Of a DNA stretch of 64,000 nt, positions 47,586-56,214 are shown in pieces. The stretch spans positions 3,600,796 to 3,664,795 of the forward strand of contig CAWAHD010000005.1 of NCBI GenBank assembly GCA_963781785.1. Reading direction: 5' to 3'. The position numbers and the translations under genes are program-made. How positions within the stretch are numbered: the first letter of the stretch is position 1; each line of letters opens with the position of its first letter. Source of the stretch: CAWAHD01 sp963781785 (GTDB lineage Bacteria; Planctomycetota; Planctomycetia; Isosphaerales; Isosphaeraceae). Below the pieces are notes generated by a model. The model saw nothing but the letters and a program-made list of their open reading frames with translations. It did not search any database and had not been told where the DNA came from.

Positions 47586-48818
47586 ATGGCGACGACAGGA
47601 GTCGATCCGCAGCCTCCACAAGGCGATCAGGGCGTTCAGCGGCCGAATCCGCCAGCCGTGGACGTCCCCGCCGCCACGGGCCGGCCTCCCGAGCAGGCGG
47701 TCGTGCGGACCGCCGAGAAGTCGCGGTCTGGCCCGCGGAGACGGGGATGGGCGAGGACCATTCGACGAGGGCTAGTGGGCGCGGCGCTGTTGGTCGTCGC
47801 GGCCTTCGCCTACCTCCTATGGCAATCCTCTCTGCCCGAGAAGCTGCCGAACGGATTCGCCAGCAGCAACGGGCGCATCGAGGCGACGGAGGTCGATGTG
47901 GCCACGAAGCTCTCGGGCCGCATCCTTGACGAACTGGTGGATGAGGGGAACTTCGTAACCGCCGGTCAAGTCGTCGCCCACATGGACGTCGAGTCGCTGC
48001 AAGCCCAACGCCGGGAAGCTGTGGCCAAGCTCGGTATGGCGAAAAGCGACGTAGACACGGCGCGAAGCACGCTGGCGCAGCGCGAGAGCGAGAAGGCGGC
48101 AGCGCAGTCCGTGGTCGCACAGCGCGAGGCCGAACATGACCTCGCGACCAAGAATCTCGCCCGCGGGCAGGAGCTGGTCAAGACAGGGGCCATGTCGAAA
48201 GAGGACTTGGACACCCGACGTTCCAATCTCTTCAGCGCCAAGGCGGCCGTCGATTCCGCGAAAGCGAACGTGGCGGCAGCGGATGCCGCCATCGCCACGG
48301 CCAAGTCGCTCATTATCGCAGCAGGGGCAAATGTCGCATCCGCCCAGGCGACGATCGAACGAATCCAGGCGGACATCAACGACAGCATCTTGAAGGCGCC
48401 GCGCGACGGCCGCGTGCAGTACCGTGTCGCGCAGCCCGGTGAAGTGCTGAGCGCTGGCGGCAAAGTGCTGAACATGGTCGACCTCGGCGACGTCTACATG
48501 ACCTTCTTCCTGCCTACGGACTGGGCCGGCCGGGTCAAACTGGGGGCCGACGTCCGGCTGGTGCTCGATGCCGCTCCGCAGTACGTGATCCCGGCGCGCA
48601 CGACCTTCGTTGCGGATGTCGCCCAGTTCACGCCCAAGACGGTGGAGACGGCCGAGGAGCGGCAGAAGCTGACGTTCCGGATCAAGGCACACATCGATCC
48701 GGATCTCCTCAGGAAGTACGTCCGCGACGTCAAGACCGGGTTGCCGGGAGTGGCTTACGTGCAGCTTGACCCCCAAGCCAAATGGCCCGCCCACCTCCAG
48801 GTGAGGCTTCCGGAGTAA
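47586..48818 (+). CDS. HlyD-family membrane fusion protein (periplasmic adaptor)
   Basis: 410 residues from ATG 47586. A Pro-rich cytosolic start is followed by one membrane segment (RRGLVGAALLVVAAFAYLLW) and a lipoyl-type half-motif with GRIEATEVDVATKLSGRILD. A long coiled-coil hairpin comes next (AKSDVDTARSTLAQRESEKA through SAKANVAAADAAIATAKSL). Then the second lipoyl half (SILKAPRDGRVQYRVAQPGE) and a beta-barrel part (VYMTFFLPTDWAGRVKLGAD) follow. It links the inner-membrane exporter formed by the next genes to the outer envelope, as YhiI does for RbbA/YhhJ. It is intact and co-directional with them. Confidence 0.9.
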   Translation: MATTGVDPQPPQGDQGVQRPNPPAVDVPAATGRPPEQAVVRTAEKSRSGPRRRGWARTIRRGLVGAALLVVAAFAYLLWQSSLPEKLPNGFASSNGRIEATEVDVATKLSGRILDELVDEGNFVTAGQVVAHMDVESLQAQRREAVAKLGMAKSDVDTARSTLAQRESEKAAAQSVVAQREAEHDLATKNLARGQELVKTGAMSKEDLDTRRSNLFSAKAAVDSAKANVAAADAAIATAKSLIIAAGANVASAQATIERIQADINDSILKAPRDGRVQYRVAQPGEVLSAGGKVLNMVDLGDVYMTFFLPTDWAGRVKLGADVRLVLDAAPQYVIPARTTFVADVAQFTPKTVETAEERQKLTFRIKAHIDPDLLRKYVRDVKTGLPGVAYVQLDPQAKWPAHLQVRLPE

Positions 48819-48822
48819 GTCC

Positions 48823-48996
48823 ATGACCGCACCCTGCAAACCGCGCGTAGGACTCGCGCTGGGCAGCGGCTCCGCCCGCGGCTGGGCGCACATCGGGGTC
48901 ATCCGCGCTCTGGAACAGGCTGGCATTCGTCCGGATTATGTGTGTGGGACATCGATCGGCGCGTTGCTTGCCGAGCTCAATCATGAAGCACCGTGA
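48823..48996 (+). pseudogene. truncated patatin-like phospholipase (N-terminal 50 residues)
   Basis: The ATG is four bases after the HlyD stop. It encodes KPRVGLALGSGSARGWAHIG, with the oxyanion-hole Gly-rich motif, and VCGTSIGALLAE, the GxSxG nucleophile elbow of RssA-type patatins. After that it runs into ELNHEAP and a TGA at 48994, so about 250 residues including the catalytic Asp are missing. The last bases overlap the start of the next gene. The relic sits inside an exporter operon; a deletion that removed the rest of the gene explains the abrupt junction. Confidence 0.7.
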
Positions 48997-51892
48997 ACCC
49001 GATGGTGTCGTCATGACGACCCGTGACCCCGCCGCCTTCGTCGGCCGGTTCGATCGGGCGCCGGTGGCCCGATTGACGGACGTTAGCCTGCGGTACGGGG
49101 AGACAGCCGCCCTCGATGCCGTCAGCCTTGATCTGCCGGCCGGCTGCATGGTCGGGCTGATCGGCCCGGATGGCGTAGGCAAGTCCAGTCTGCTGGCACT
49201 GGTCGCCGGCGCCCGCCAAATCCAGCGGGGGCAGGTCGAGGTGCTCGGCGGCGACATGGCCGACGCGGGCTTTCGACGGGCGGCCTGCCCGCGCATCGCC
49301 TACATGCCGCAGGGGCTCGGCAAGAACCTGTACCCGACTTTGTCGGTCTTCGAGAACACCGACTTCTTCGCCCGGCTGTTCGGCCAGGGACGAGCGGAGC
49401 GCCACCGCCGCATCGCCGAGCTGCTGGACAGCATCGGGCTGGGGCCCTTCCCCGACCGGCCGGCCGGCAAGCTGTCCGGCGGCATGAAGCAGAAGCTGTG
49501 CCTGTGCTGCGCCCTGATCCACGACCCGGACCTGCTGATCCTCGACGAGCCGACCACGGGCGTCGATCCTCTGTCCCGCCGCCAGTTCTGGGAGCTGATC
49601 GACCGCATCCGGGCCGACCGGCAGGGCATGAGCGTCTTGGTGGCAACCGCCTACATGGAGGAGGCCGCCCAGTTCGACTGGCTGGTGGCCATGGACGCCG
49701 GCCGCGTGCTCGCCGCCGGCACGCCAGCGGAGTTGCTGTCGCGCACCGGGGCCCGGGACCTGGACTCGGCCTTCATCGCCTTGCTGCCGGAGGAGAAGCG
49801 CCGCGGCCACCAGCAGATCGTGATCCCCCCGCGCCCGGCGGACAATGAGGTGGTCATCGAGGCGAACGGCTTGACCCAACGGTTCGGCACTTTCGTCGCG
49901 GTCGATCACGTCGACTTCCGGATCGAGCGGGGGGAGATCTTCGGCTTTCTCGGCGCCAACGGCTGCGGCAAATCGACGACCATGAAGATGCTGTGCGGCC
50001 TGCTGCCGCCCAGCGAGGGGCAGGCCTGGTTGTTGGGCGAATCGGTCGATGCCAATGACATCGCCATCCGCCGCAAGGTCGGCTACATGTCGCAGGCCTT
50101 CTCGCTCTACTCCGAGCTGACGGTGCGGCAGAACTTGGTCCTGCACGCCCAGCTCTTTGATGTGCCCAAGACCGAGATCCCAGGGCGCGTCGAAGAGACG
50201 GCCGCGCGGTTCGGCCTCGATCCGATCATGGACGCGCTGCCCGAATCGCTCCCCCTCGGACAACGGCAGCGCCTGCAGCTAGCCGTGGCGCTGATCCACC
50301 GGCCCGACCTGCTGATCCTCGACGAGCCGACCTCGGGGGTGGATCCGGTTGCCCGGGACGGCTTCTGGGAGCACCTGATCGAGCTCTCCCGTCGGGATAA
50401 GGTCACCATCTTCGTCTCCACCCACTTCATCAACGAGGCCCAGCGCTGCGACCGCATCTCGCTGATGAGCGCGGGGAAGGTGCTAGTCATCGACACGCCG
50501 GACGGGGTGGTCGCGGGGCGGCAGGCGGCGACGTTGGAGGCTGCGTTCATCGGCTACCTGGAAGAGGCGGAGGCGAAAAAAAAGGCCGCCGAGCCGGCAC
50601 CAGCGCCGCAAGCCACGCCGGCCGAGGTGGGTGGGGCCTCGAAGTCCGACCACGGCCCGGCCAGCACCGGCTCCTGGTTCAGCCTCCAGCGGATGCTGGC
50701 TTGCAGCTACCGCGAGCTGGTGGAGCTGACCCGCGACCCGATCCGCATGACGATGGCCGGCCTGGGGACCGTGCTCCTGATGTTCATCATGGGCTACGGC
50801 ATCAGCCTGGACGTGGAGCACCTGAAATACGCCGTCCTCGACCGCGACCAGACGACCGTCAGCCGCGACTACCTGATCAACATTAAGGGATCGAGCCGGT
50901 ATTTTACTGAGCGGCCGCCGGTCGCCGACTACCACGAACTCGATCGGCGCATGCGATCGGGGGAACTGAGCATGGTCATCGAGATCCCCCCCGGCTTCGG
51001 TCGCGACACGGAGCGCAGGCTGAATGGCGCGCTAGCGGCCGGGAACGCGGGTGGGCAGCCCGGCGCCGGCGTTGGGCGGCTCAACCCGGTCGCGATCGGT
51101 GTCTGGGTCGACGGCTCCATGCCGACGCGCGGCGAAACGATTCGGGGATACGTGCAGCAGATGCACCTCTTCTGGCTGCAGGAAACGGCCCGGCGCCAGC
51201 TCGGTCAGCGCCAGCAACTCGGCCTGGGTCAGCGCCAACTGGTCACCCCCGCCACGATCGAGCTGCGCTATCGCTACAACCCCGACGTCAAGAGCCTGCC
51301 GGCGATGGTGCCGGCCGTGATCCCGATCCTGCTGCTCCTGATCCCGGCGATGCTGGCGACGCTGTCGGTGGTCCGCGAGAAGGACCTCGGCTCGATCATC
51401 AACTTTTACGTCACGCCGACAACGCGCCTGGAGTTCCTGCTGGGTAAGCAGCTCCCCTACGTGGTCCTGGGGATGCTCAACTTCCTGATGATGACGGTGC
51501 TCGCGGTGACCATCATGGGCGTGCCGCTGAAGGGGGATTTCTGGGCCGCGGCTGCTGGCGCTCTGCTCTACGTCAGTTGCACCACCGGGATCGGGCTGTT
51601 CGTCTCGACCCTCACGCGCACCCAGGTGGCGGCATTGTTCGCGACGACCGTCATCACATTGATCCCCGCCTCGAATTTTTGCGGTCTCATCGACCCGGTT
51701 TCTTCCCTGGAGGGCTTCGGTCGTCTGACCGGGGAGATTTACCCCACCAGCTATTACATGACGATCTCCCGCGGCACCTTCAACAAGTCGCTGGGCTTTG
51801 CCGCCCTGTACGCCTCGTACGTCCCCCTGCTCATCACCATCCCGGTGATGATCGGGCTGAGCGTGGCCTTTCTGAAGAAACAGGAGAACTGA
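48983..51892 (+). CDS. rbbA: RbbA-type ABC exporter, two ATPase domains fused to permease
   Basis: 969 residues from ATG 48983 (ATG 49013 is an alternative). ATPase 1 has Walker A GPDGVGKSS near residue 61 and LSGGMKQKLCLCCALIHDPD with LLILDEPTTGVDP. ATPase 2 has GANGCGKST near 324 and PLGQRQRLQLAVALIHRPDL with LLILDEPTSGVDP. The signature of domain 2 is LPLGQ rather than LSGGQ. A charged linker leads to an ABC-2 permease with a first helix around LGTVLLMFIMGYGISL and a helix cluster in the last 180 residues. The domain order matches E. coli RbbA (YhiH). It is intact despite its length. Confidence 0.92.
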   Translation: MKHREPDGVVMTTRDPAAFVGRFDRAPVARLTDVSLRYGETAALDAVSLDLPAGCMVGLIGPDGVGKSSLLALVAGARQIQRGQVEVLGGDMADAGFRRAACPRIAYMPQGLGKNLYPTLSVFENTDFFARLFGQGRAERHRRIAELLDSIGLGPFPDRPAGKLSGGMKQKLCLCCALIHDPDLLILDEPTTGVDPLSRRQFWELIDRIRADRQGMSVLVATAYMEEAAQFDWLVAMDAGRVLAAGTPAELLSRTGARDLDSAFIALLPEEKRRGHQQIVIPPRPADNEVVIEANGLTQRFGTFVAVDHVDFRIERGEIFGFLGANGCGKSTTMKMLCGLLPPSEGQAWLLGESVDANDIAIRRKVGYMSQAFSLYSELTVRQNLVLHAQLFDVPKTEIPGRVEETAARFGLDPIMDALPESLPLGQRQRLQLAVALIHRPDLLILDEPTSGVDPVARDGFWEHLIELSRRDKVTIFVSTHFINEAQRCDRISLMSAGKVLVIDTPDGVVAGRQAATLEAAFIGYLEEAEAKKKAAEPAPAPQATPAEVGGASKSDHGPASTGSWFSLQRMLACSYRELVELTRDPIRMTMAGLGTVLLMFIMGYGISLDVEHLKYAVLDRDQTTVSRDYLINIKGSSRYFTERPPVADYHELDRRMRSGELSMVIEIPPGFGRDTERRLNGALAAGNAGGQPGAGVGRLNPVAIGVWVDGSMPTRGETIRGYVQQMHLFWLQETARRQLGQRQQLGLGQRQLVTPATIELRYRYNPDVKSLPAMVPAVIPILLLLIPAMLATLSVVREKDLGSIINFYVTPTTRLEFLLGKQLPYVVLGMLNFLMMTVLAVTIMGVPLKGDFWAAAAGALLYVSCTTGIGLFVSTLTRTQVAALFATTVITLIPASNFCGLIDPVSSLEGFGRLTGEIYPTSYYMTISRGTFNKSLGFAALYASYVPLLITIPVMIGLSVAFLKKQEN

Positions 51893-51895
51893 GCC

Positions 51896-53017
51896 ATGCG
51901 GGCTAGTAACATCCTGCACTTGGGCGTCAAGGAATTGTGGAGCCTGGCTCGCGACCCCATCATGCTGGTGCTGATCGCGTTCGCGTTCACCGTCGTGATC
52001 TATTCGTGCGCGACCGGGTTACCGGACACGCTCCACAAGGCCCCCATCTCCATCGTGGACGAGGACCAGTCGGTCCTGTCGCAGCGGATCGTGAACGCCT
52101 TTCAGCCGCCGCTATTTGTGCCGCCGAAGCTGGTGACGCGGGAGGAGATGGACGCCCGGATGGACGCCGGGCAGGACACGTTCGCCCTCAACATCCCCCC
52201 CAGGTTCCAGGAGGACGTGCTGGCCGGTGCGCGCGCCACGATCCAGCTCAATACCGACGCGACCCGCGTCGGCCAGGCGTTCAGTGGCAGCGGCTACGTG
52301 CAGACGATTGTAATGGGCGAGGTGGAGTCATGGCTGCAGCGCTACCGGAGCAACTTCAGTCCGCCGGTGAACATCGAGGAGCGCGTGCGGTTCAACGCCA
52401 ACCTGAGCCGGTCCTGGTTCGGCGCCGTGATATCGCTGATCGACCAGATCACCATGCTGGGGGTCCTGCTCACCGGCGCCGCGCTGATCCGGGAGCGCGA
52501 GCGGGGCACGGTCGAGCACCTGCTGGTGATGCCGGTGACCCCCTTCGAGATCATGACGAGCAAAGTCTGGTCGATGGGGCTGGTAGTGCTGGTCACCTCC
52601 ACTCTCTCTATGAGGTTAGTCGTGGAGGACTGGCTGGCGGTCCCGATCCAGGGTTCAATCCCCTTGTTCGTATGCGGCGCGGCGCTCCACCTGTTCGCCG
52701 TCACGTCGCTGGGCATGTTCCTGGCCACCTTCGCTCGGACGATGCCGCAGTTCGCCCTGCTCATGATCATGGTGCTGCTGCCCTTGCAGGTGCTTGACGG
52801 CGGTTTGACCCCGCGCGAGAGCATGCCGGAGTTTGTTCAGCAGATCATGCTGGCGGCGCCCACCACCCATTTCGTCATGCTAGCCCAGGGCATTCTGTAC
52901 CGGGGCGCGGACCTGAGCGCCGTCTGGCCGCAACTCCTCGCCCTGGCCCTGATCGGGACCGTCCTCTTCAGTATCGCCCTCGCGCGCTTCCGCAAGACCA
53001 TCGGGACCATGGCGTGA
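51896..53017 (+). CDS. yhhJ: ABC-2 type permease (YhhJ-like)
   Basis: 373 residues from ATG 51896, three bases after the rbbA stop and preceded by GGAGAA. The first helix is IMLVLIAFAFTVVIYSCATG, then a large extracytoplasmic loop (PISIVDEDQSVLSQRIVNAF, FALNIPPRFQEDVLAGARAT). Five to six C-terminal helices follow, with the family motif RERERGTVEHLLVMPVTPFE. It pairs with the RbbA permease half to form the exporter pore. The HlyD-RbbA-YhhJ order is the classical one, and the cargo is unknown. It is intact. Confidence 0.92.
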   Translation: MRASNILHLGVKELWSLARDPIMLVLIAFAFTVVIYSCATGLPDTLHKAPISIVDEDQSVLSQRIVNAFQPPLFVPPKLVTREEMDARMDAGQDTFALNIPPRFQEDVLAGARATIQLNTDATRVGQAFSGSGYVQTIVMGEVESWLQRYRSNFSPPVNIEERVRFNANLSRSWFGAVISLIDQITMLGVLLTGAALIRERERGTVEHLLVMPVTPFEIMTSKVWSMGLVVLVTSTLSMRLVVEDWLAVPIQGSIPLFVCGAALHLFAVTSLGMFLATFARTMPQFALLMIMVLLPLQVLDGGLTPRESMPEFVQQIMLAAPTTHFVMLAQGILYRGADLSAVWPQLLALALIGTVLFSIALARFRKTIGTMA

Positions 53018-53071
53018 GCGTCGCCGTAGAGCTCAGGCACGGGAGTAAACGACGCAAAGGACCCGATTCCG

Positions 53072-54358
53072 GTGCAGGAGGCTACCCGCGTTCTTGGTTT
53101 CTCTCGCTCGGGGATATCGGTGATGTGGGGCTTCGCCTGGCAAAACCTGATCACGCGGCCATCGCGCACGGTCTTGGCTGTCGTCGGCTTGACGATCCCG
53201 ATCCTCGCATTCCTGGGGTTGTTCAGTATTTCCCGGGGGATCCGCGAGCTGGTGGGTGGCACGCTGGCCAGGATGGAGGGGGTTCTGGTCCTGCGCGAAA
53301 ACTCGCTGGGCCCGGCGTTCAGCGACCTGGCCCCGGATCTGGCCAACGACCTCAAGAGGATTCCGGGCGTGCGTGTCGTCGCGCCCCAGGTCTGGAAGTT
53401 CGCCCCGTCCATCGACGGCAGAGGCGGTCCTGGAGCCACGGCAATTGGTCTTTTGACCCGGTCGCGCGAATCGCCGATGAAAAACCTCGCCAAGATGGTC
53501 GTGATCAGCGGCCAAGATCTCCCCGAGAACTTGAAACTCAAGAGCACGGTGTTCGCGACATCGATCTTGCCCAAGGAACGTGGTGGAGGACGATTCCTTG
53601 ACCTGAGCGACATCGGCAAGCGCAACGTCGTGATCAGCACGACGATCGCCCGAGACTACCCGAGCACCGACGGTACACCCAAGCGGGTCGGCCAGACGAT
53701 CCGGATCGGCAGGGACGACTTTACCATCGTTGGCCTCTATGAAACGGGCTCTCTCGCCACCGATGTGACCATAGTCATGGAGATCGGCGTGGCGCGGCGG
53801 CTGCTCGGGCTGCCAGACCAGGCCGTCTCAGCATTCGCCGTGGAGCCGTACCAGAGCGCCGACTTCGAGGCGATCTCGCATCGGATCGAGGCCGCCCTGC
53901 CGGGGGTGACCGCCGAGCGCATCAGCCAGTTCAGCCTTGCGGTCAGCGGGATCATGGAGAAGCTCGATGTCTTCCTGTTTGCGGCGATCAGCCTGGCCCT
54001 TCTGGTCGGCGGCGTGGGAATCGCCAATACGATGCTGATGAGCACCTACGAGCGCTTTGTCGAATTCGGTGTGTTGCGCGGCAATGGTTGGACCAGGAGG
54101 AACATCCTCATCCTGATCGTGACCGAGAGCGGGCTGCTCGGCCTGCTATCGGGCGCGCTCGCTGCCGCGGTCGCGGTCGCCGCGGTGCTCATAGCGAACC
54201 GCTTCCTGGCCGGCTTCCAAGTCGAACTGAGGCCCTCGCTGGTCATGGTCAGCCTGGCCGGCGCGGTGTCAGTCGCGGTCCTTTCCGGACTCTACCCCGC
54301 CTGGAAAGCCTCGACGATGACGCCGATGGACGCCATCCGCCACGCCGGGAGTACGTAA
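53072..54358 (+). CDS. MacB/FtsX-type ABC transporter permease
   Basis: 428 residues from GTG 53072; ATG 53123 (MWGFAWQNLITRPSRTVLAV) is a likely alternative start. The order is the MacB_PCD type: first helix TVLAVVGLTIPILAFLGLFS, a periplasmic domain (PGVRVVAPQVWKFAPSIDGR, KRNVVISTTIARDYPSTDG), then three C-terminal helices with LLVGGVGIANTMLMSTYERF and REFGVLRGNG-like EFGVLRGNGWTRRNI. Such permeases are mechanotransmission components that export lipoproteins or other cargo rather than importers. The ATPase gene follows after three bases. It is separated from the RbbA block by about 55 bases and may be co-transcribed. Confidence 0.9.
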   Translation: MQEATRVLGFSRSGISVMWGFAWQNLITRPSRTVLAVVGLTIPILAFLGLFSISRGIRELVGGTLARMEGVLVLRENSLGPAFSDLAPDLANDLKRIPGVRVVAPQVWKFAPSIDGRGGPGATAIGLLTRSRESPMKNLAKMVVISGQDLPENLKLKSTVFATSILPKERGGGRFLDLSDIGKRNVVISTTIARDYPSTDGTPKRVGQTIRIGRDDFTIVGLYETGSLATDVTIVMEIGVARRLLGLPDQAVSAFAVEPYQSADFEAISHRIEAALPGVTAERISQFSLAVSGIMEKLDVFLFAAISLALLVGGVGIANTMLMSTYERFVEFGVLRGNGWTRRNILILIVTESGLLGLLSGALAAAVAVAAVLIANRFLAGFQVELRPSLVMVSLAGAVSVAVLSGLYPAWKASTMTPMDAIRHAGST

Positions 54359-54361
54359 CGT

Positions 54362-55084
54362 ATGCAGTGTCTCCACACAGCACGAGAGCGATCTGGAATC
54401 GAGGTCAGCGACGTCCGCAAGTCGTTTGTCACCGGCGACGTAACGGTCGAGGCCCTGCGCGGCGTGAGTTTCGGGGTCCCGACTGAGTCATGCACGTTCA
54501 TCGTCGGCCCATCAGGCTCCGGTAAGAGCACGCTGCTCTACCTGATGGGTGCGCTCGACCGACCGACGTCGGGCACGATCCGCGTCGAGGACCGGGACAT
54601 CACCGCATTGACCGAGTCCGAGCAGGACGGCTACCGCCGAAATCAGGTGGGATTCATCTATCAGTCCTTCAACCTGATCTCCAATCTGTCGTCGGTCGCC
54701 AACGTGCTCGTCCCTTATATACCACTCGGAGTGACGCCCGATCTGAGGGCGAAGGCCGAAGAGCTCTTGAGGCAGGTCGGGATGGGCGACCGCTTGAAAC
54801 ACCGCCCGGACCAGCTCTCAGGGGGACAGCAGCAGCGCGTGGCGGTAGCTCGGGCGCTGATCAAGGATCCGGTGCTGATCCTGGCCGACGAACCAACCGG
54901 CAACCTCGATCGCGCGGGTGGCGACGAGATCATCCGGCTCCTGCGCGATCGGCGGAAGACGTTGGTGATCGTGACCCACGACCGGCGTTTCATCACCTCG
55001 AGCGACATCGTCCTGGAGATTGAGGACGGCCGCCTCAAGGATGAGCCTCCTCGCCTGCGAGCGCCCGCAACCGCAGCGACATGA
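54362..55084 (+). CDS. ABC transporter ATP-binding protein (LolD/MacB type)
   Basis: 240 residues from ATG 54362. All nucleotide-binding motifs are present: Walker A GPSGSGKST, Q-loop GFIYQSFNLISNLSSVANV, signature LSGGQQQRVAVARAL, Walker B VLILADEPTGNLD and the H-loop VIVTHDRRF. It energises the MacB-type permease gene three bases upstream. LolD-like spacing supports export of lipoprotein or envelope cargo. It is intact and ends the plus-strand transporter block; the next gene is convergent. Confidence 0.93.
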   Translation: MQCLHTARERSGIEVSDVRKSFVTGDVTVEALRGVSFGVPTESCTFIVGPSGSGKSTLLYLMGALDRPTSGTIRVEDRDITALTESEQDGYRRNQVGFIYQSFNLISNLSSVANVLVPYIPLGVTPDLRAKAEELLRQVGMGDRLKHRPDQLSGGQQQRVAVARALIKDPVLILADEPTGNLDRAGGDEIIRLLRDRRKTLVIVTHDRRFITSSDIVLEIEDGRLKDEPPRLRAPATAAT

Positions 55085-55128
55085 GCCCCGTCGCTCGGCT
55101 TGTCCTCGGGAGATTTTCTTATCGCGAC

Positions 55129-55674
55129 TTAGGGATTCGTTCTACCTGGGGTGTCTAAAGGGTCCGAACACGGGTCGCCTGCCACCGAAAGATGCGCCAG
55201 CTTCCCGGCTGCCTCGGCCTGGTACCCAGTTTCGGTGCGCAGGCGATGGGCGATCAACTCGCTCATGATCGCGAATAACACGGCCGTGGACAGTCCAAAG
55301 AACAGGAGGCCGTTGGTGGCCTCGAGCGGGCCGAGCAACCGCCACCTCTCGGACAGCTTGACGTCGCCGTAACCGAAAGCGGTGAAATTCTGGGCGGAAA
55401 GGCAGAAAGCCATCTCAAAGGTCGAGACCTGCCCGGTCAGAAGAAATGCCACCGCCCATCCGGCGATCTGGGTCAGGTGCGCCACAGCGATGATCGCCGT
55501 AACGGTGGCCATGACAGCGGTGCTCTTCCAGTATCCCAGCTCGGCGGCACCACTTCGGATCAGCCTCACCACCACACGCACTGTGAGTTGCATCGCCGTG
55601 CCATAAACCAGCAGACCGCTGAAAAGCAGGACGGTGGCAACCATGAACTGCATGAGCATTTGCGGGAACTCCAC
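55129..55674 (-). CDS. two-TM potassium channel-like protein
   Basis: 181 residues from ATG 55674. Helices are VATVLLFSGLLVYGTAM, AVMATVTAIIAVAHLTQIAG and LLFFGLSTAVLFAIMSELIA. Between the last two lies a selectivity-filter-like loop, AQNFTAFGYGDVKLS, with the T-x-GYGD pattern (TAFGYGD). It therefore resembles Ion_trans_2-type K+ channels, with one extra N-terminal helix pair and no obvious ligand-binding domain. It probably sits in the cytoplasmic membrane. It is convergent with the ABC ATPase gene. It is intact. Confidence 0.85.
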   Translation of the reverse strand: MEFPQMLMQFMVATVLLFSGLLVYGTAMQLTVRVVVRLIRSGAAELGYWKSTAVMATVTAIIAVAHLTQIAGWAVAFLLTGQVSTFEMAFCLSAQNFTAFGYGDVKLSERWRLLGPLEATNGLLFFGLSTAVLFAIMSELIAHRLRTETGYQAEAAGKLAHLSVAGDPCSDPLDTPGRTNP

Positions 55675-56214
55675 TTCGATCAGTCCTCAGTCGCGCCTTG
55701 CTCCCGATGGCACCCCATTATACGTCTCGACGGATTGGGTAGCTTTGGCCAGGCGAATGCCCGTGAACGCGCTGGGCAGACCTGGCCGGCGAGCTCCGGT
55801 GCCAGCTTCGTTTCGACATTCTGTGGTTGCGGGCTACCCAGCAGAGGTGTGCAGGCGCCGAGACGTAATCTTCCGTCGATCCCGTGCAAGAGCTGTCGAT
55901 TGAAATGTGAGGGATGCTAGCCATTTTTCCAGTTGTGCTTCAGTTGGGATTGGGAGAAGTCCGAAGAAACGGGTGATTGTGGGCCACCCCAATCACAGGC
56001 GACGGAGCGCCCCGGGCTCGCTGAAGCCCCATTGGCGACTGAGTCGTCGGGTCGGCGGTCGGGCAAGCCAACGCCTTAAGTCGATTTCGGGAAAGCCCCT
56101 CGTGGCCTTCTCAGTCCGTGCGCGTGAGGTGCACCATGATCGTTGACGGCGTCCGACCAGCGGGCGCCGCCAGGCGCGCTGCCTGGCCGTTAATCGGCAG
56201 CCGGGCCCTGGCGA
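55675..56214. other. intergenic region with a hairpin before the lipase gene
   Basis: About 540 bases without a supported gene; ORFs are short and Arg/Ser-rich. A hairpin at 55973-55996 (arms GTGATTG/CAATCAC extended by GGG/CCC around a short loop) is the only strong structure. It must hold divergent promoters for the channel gene and the hydrolase gene. Confidence 0.4.
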
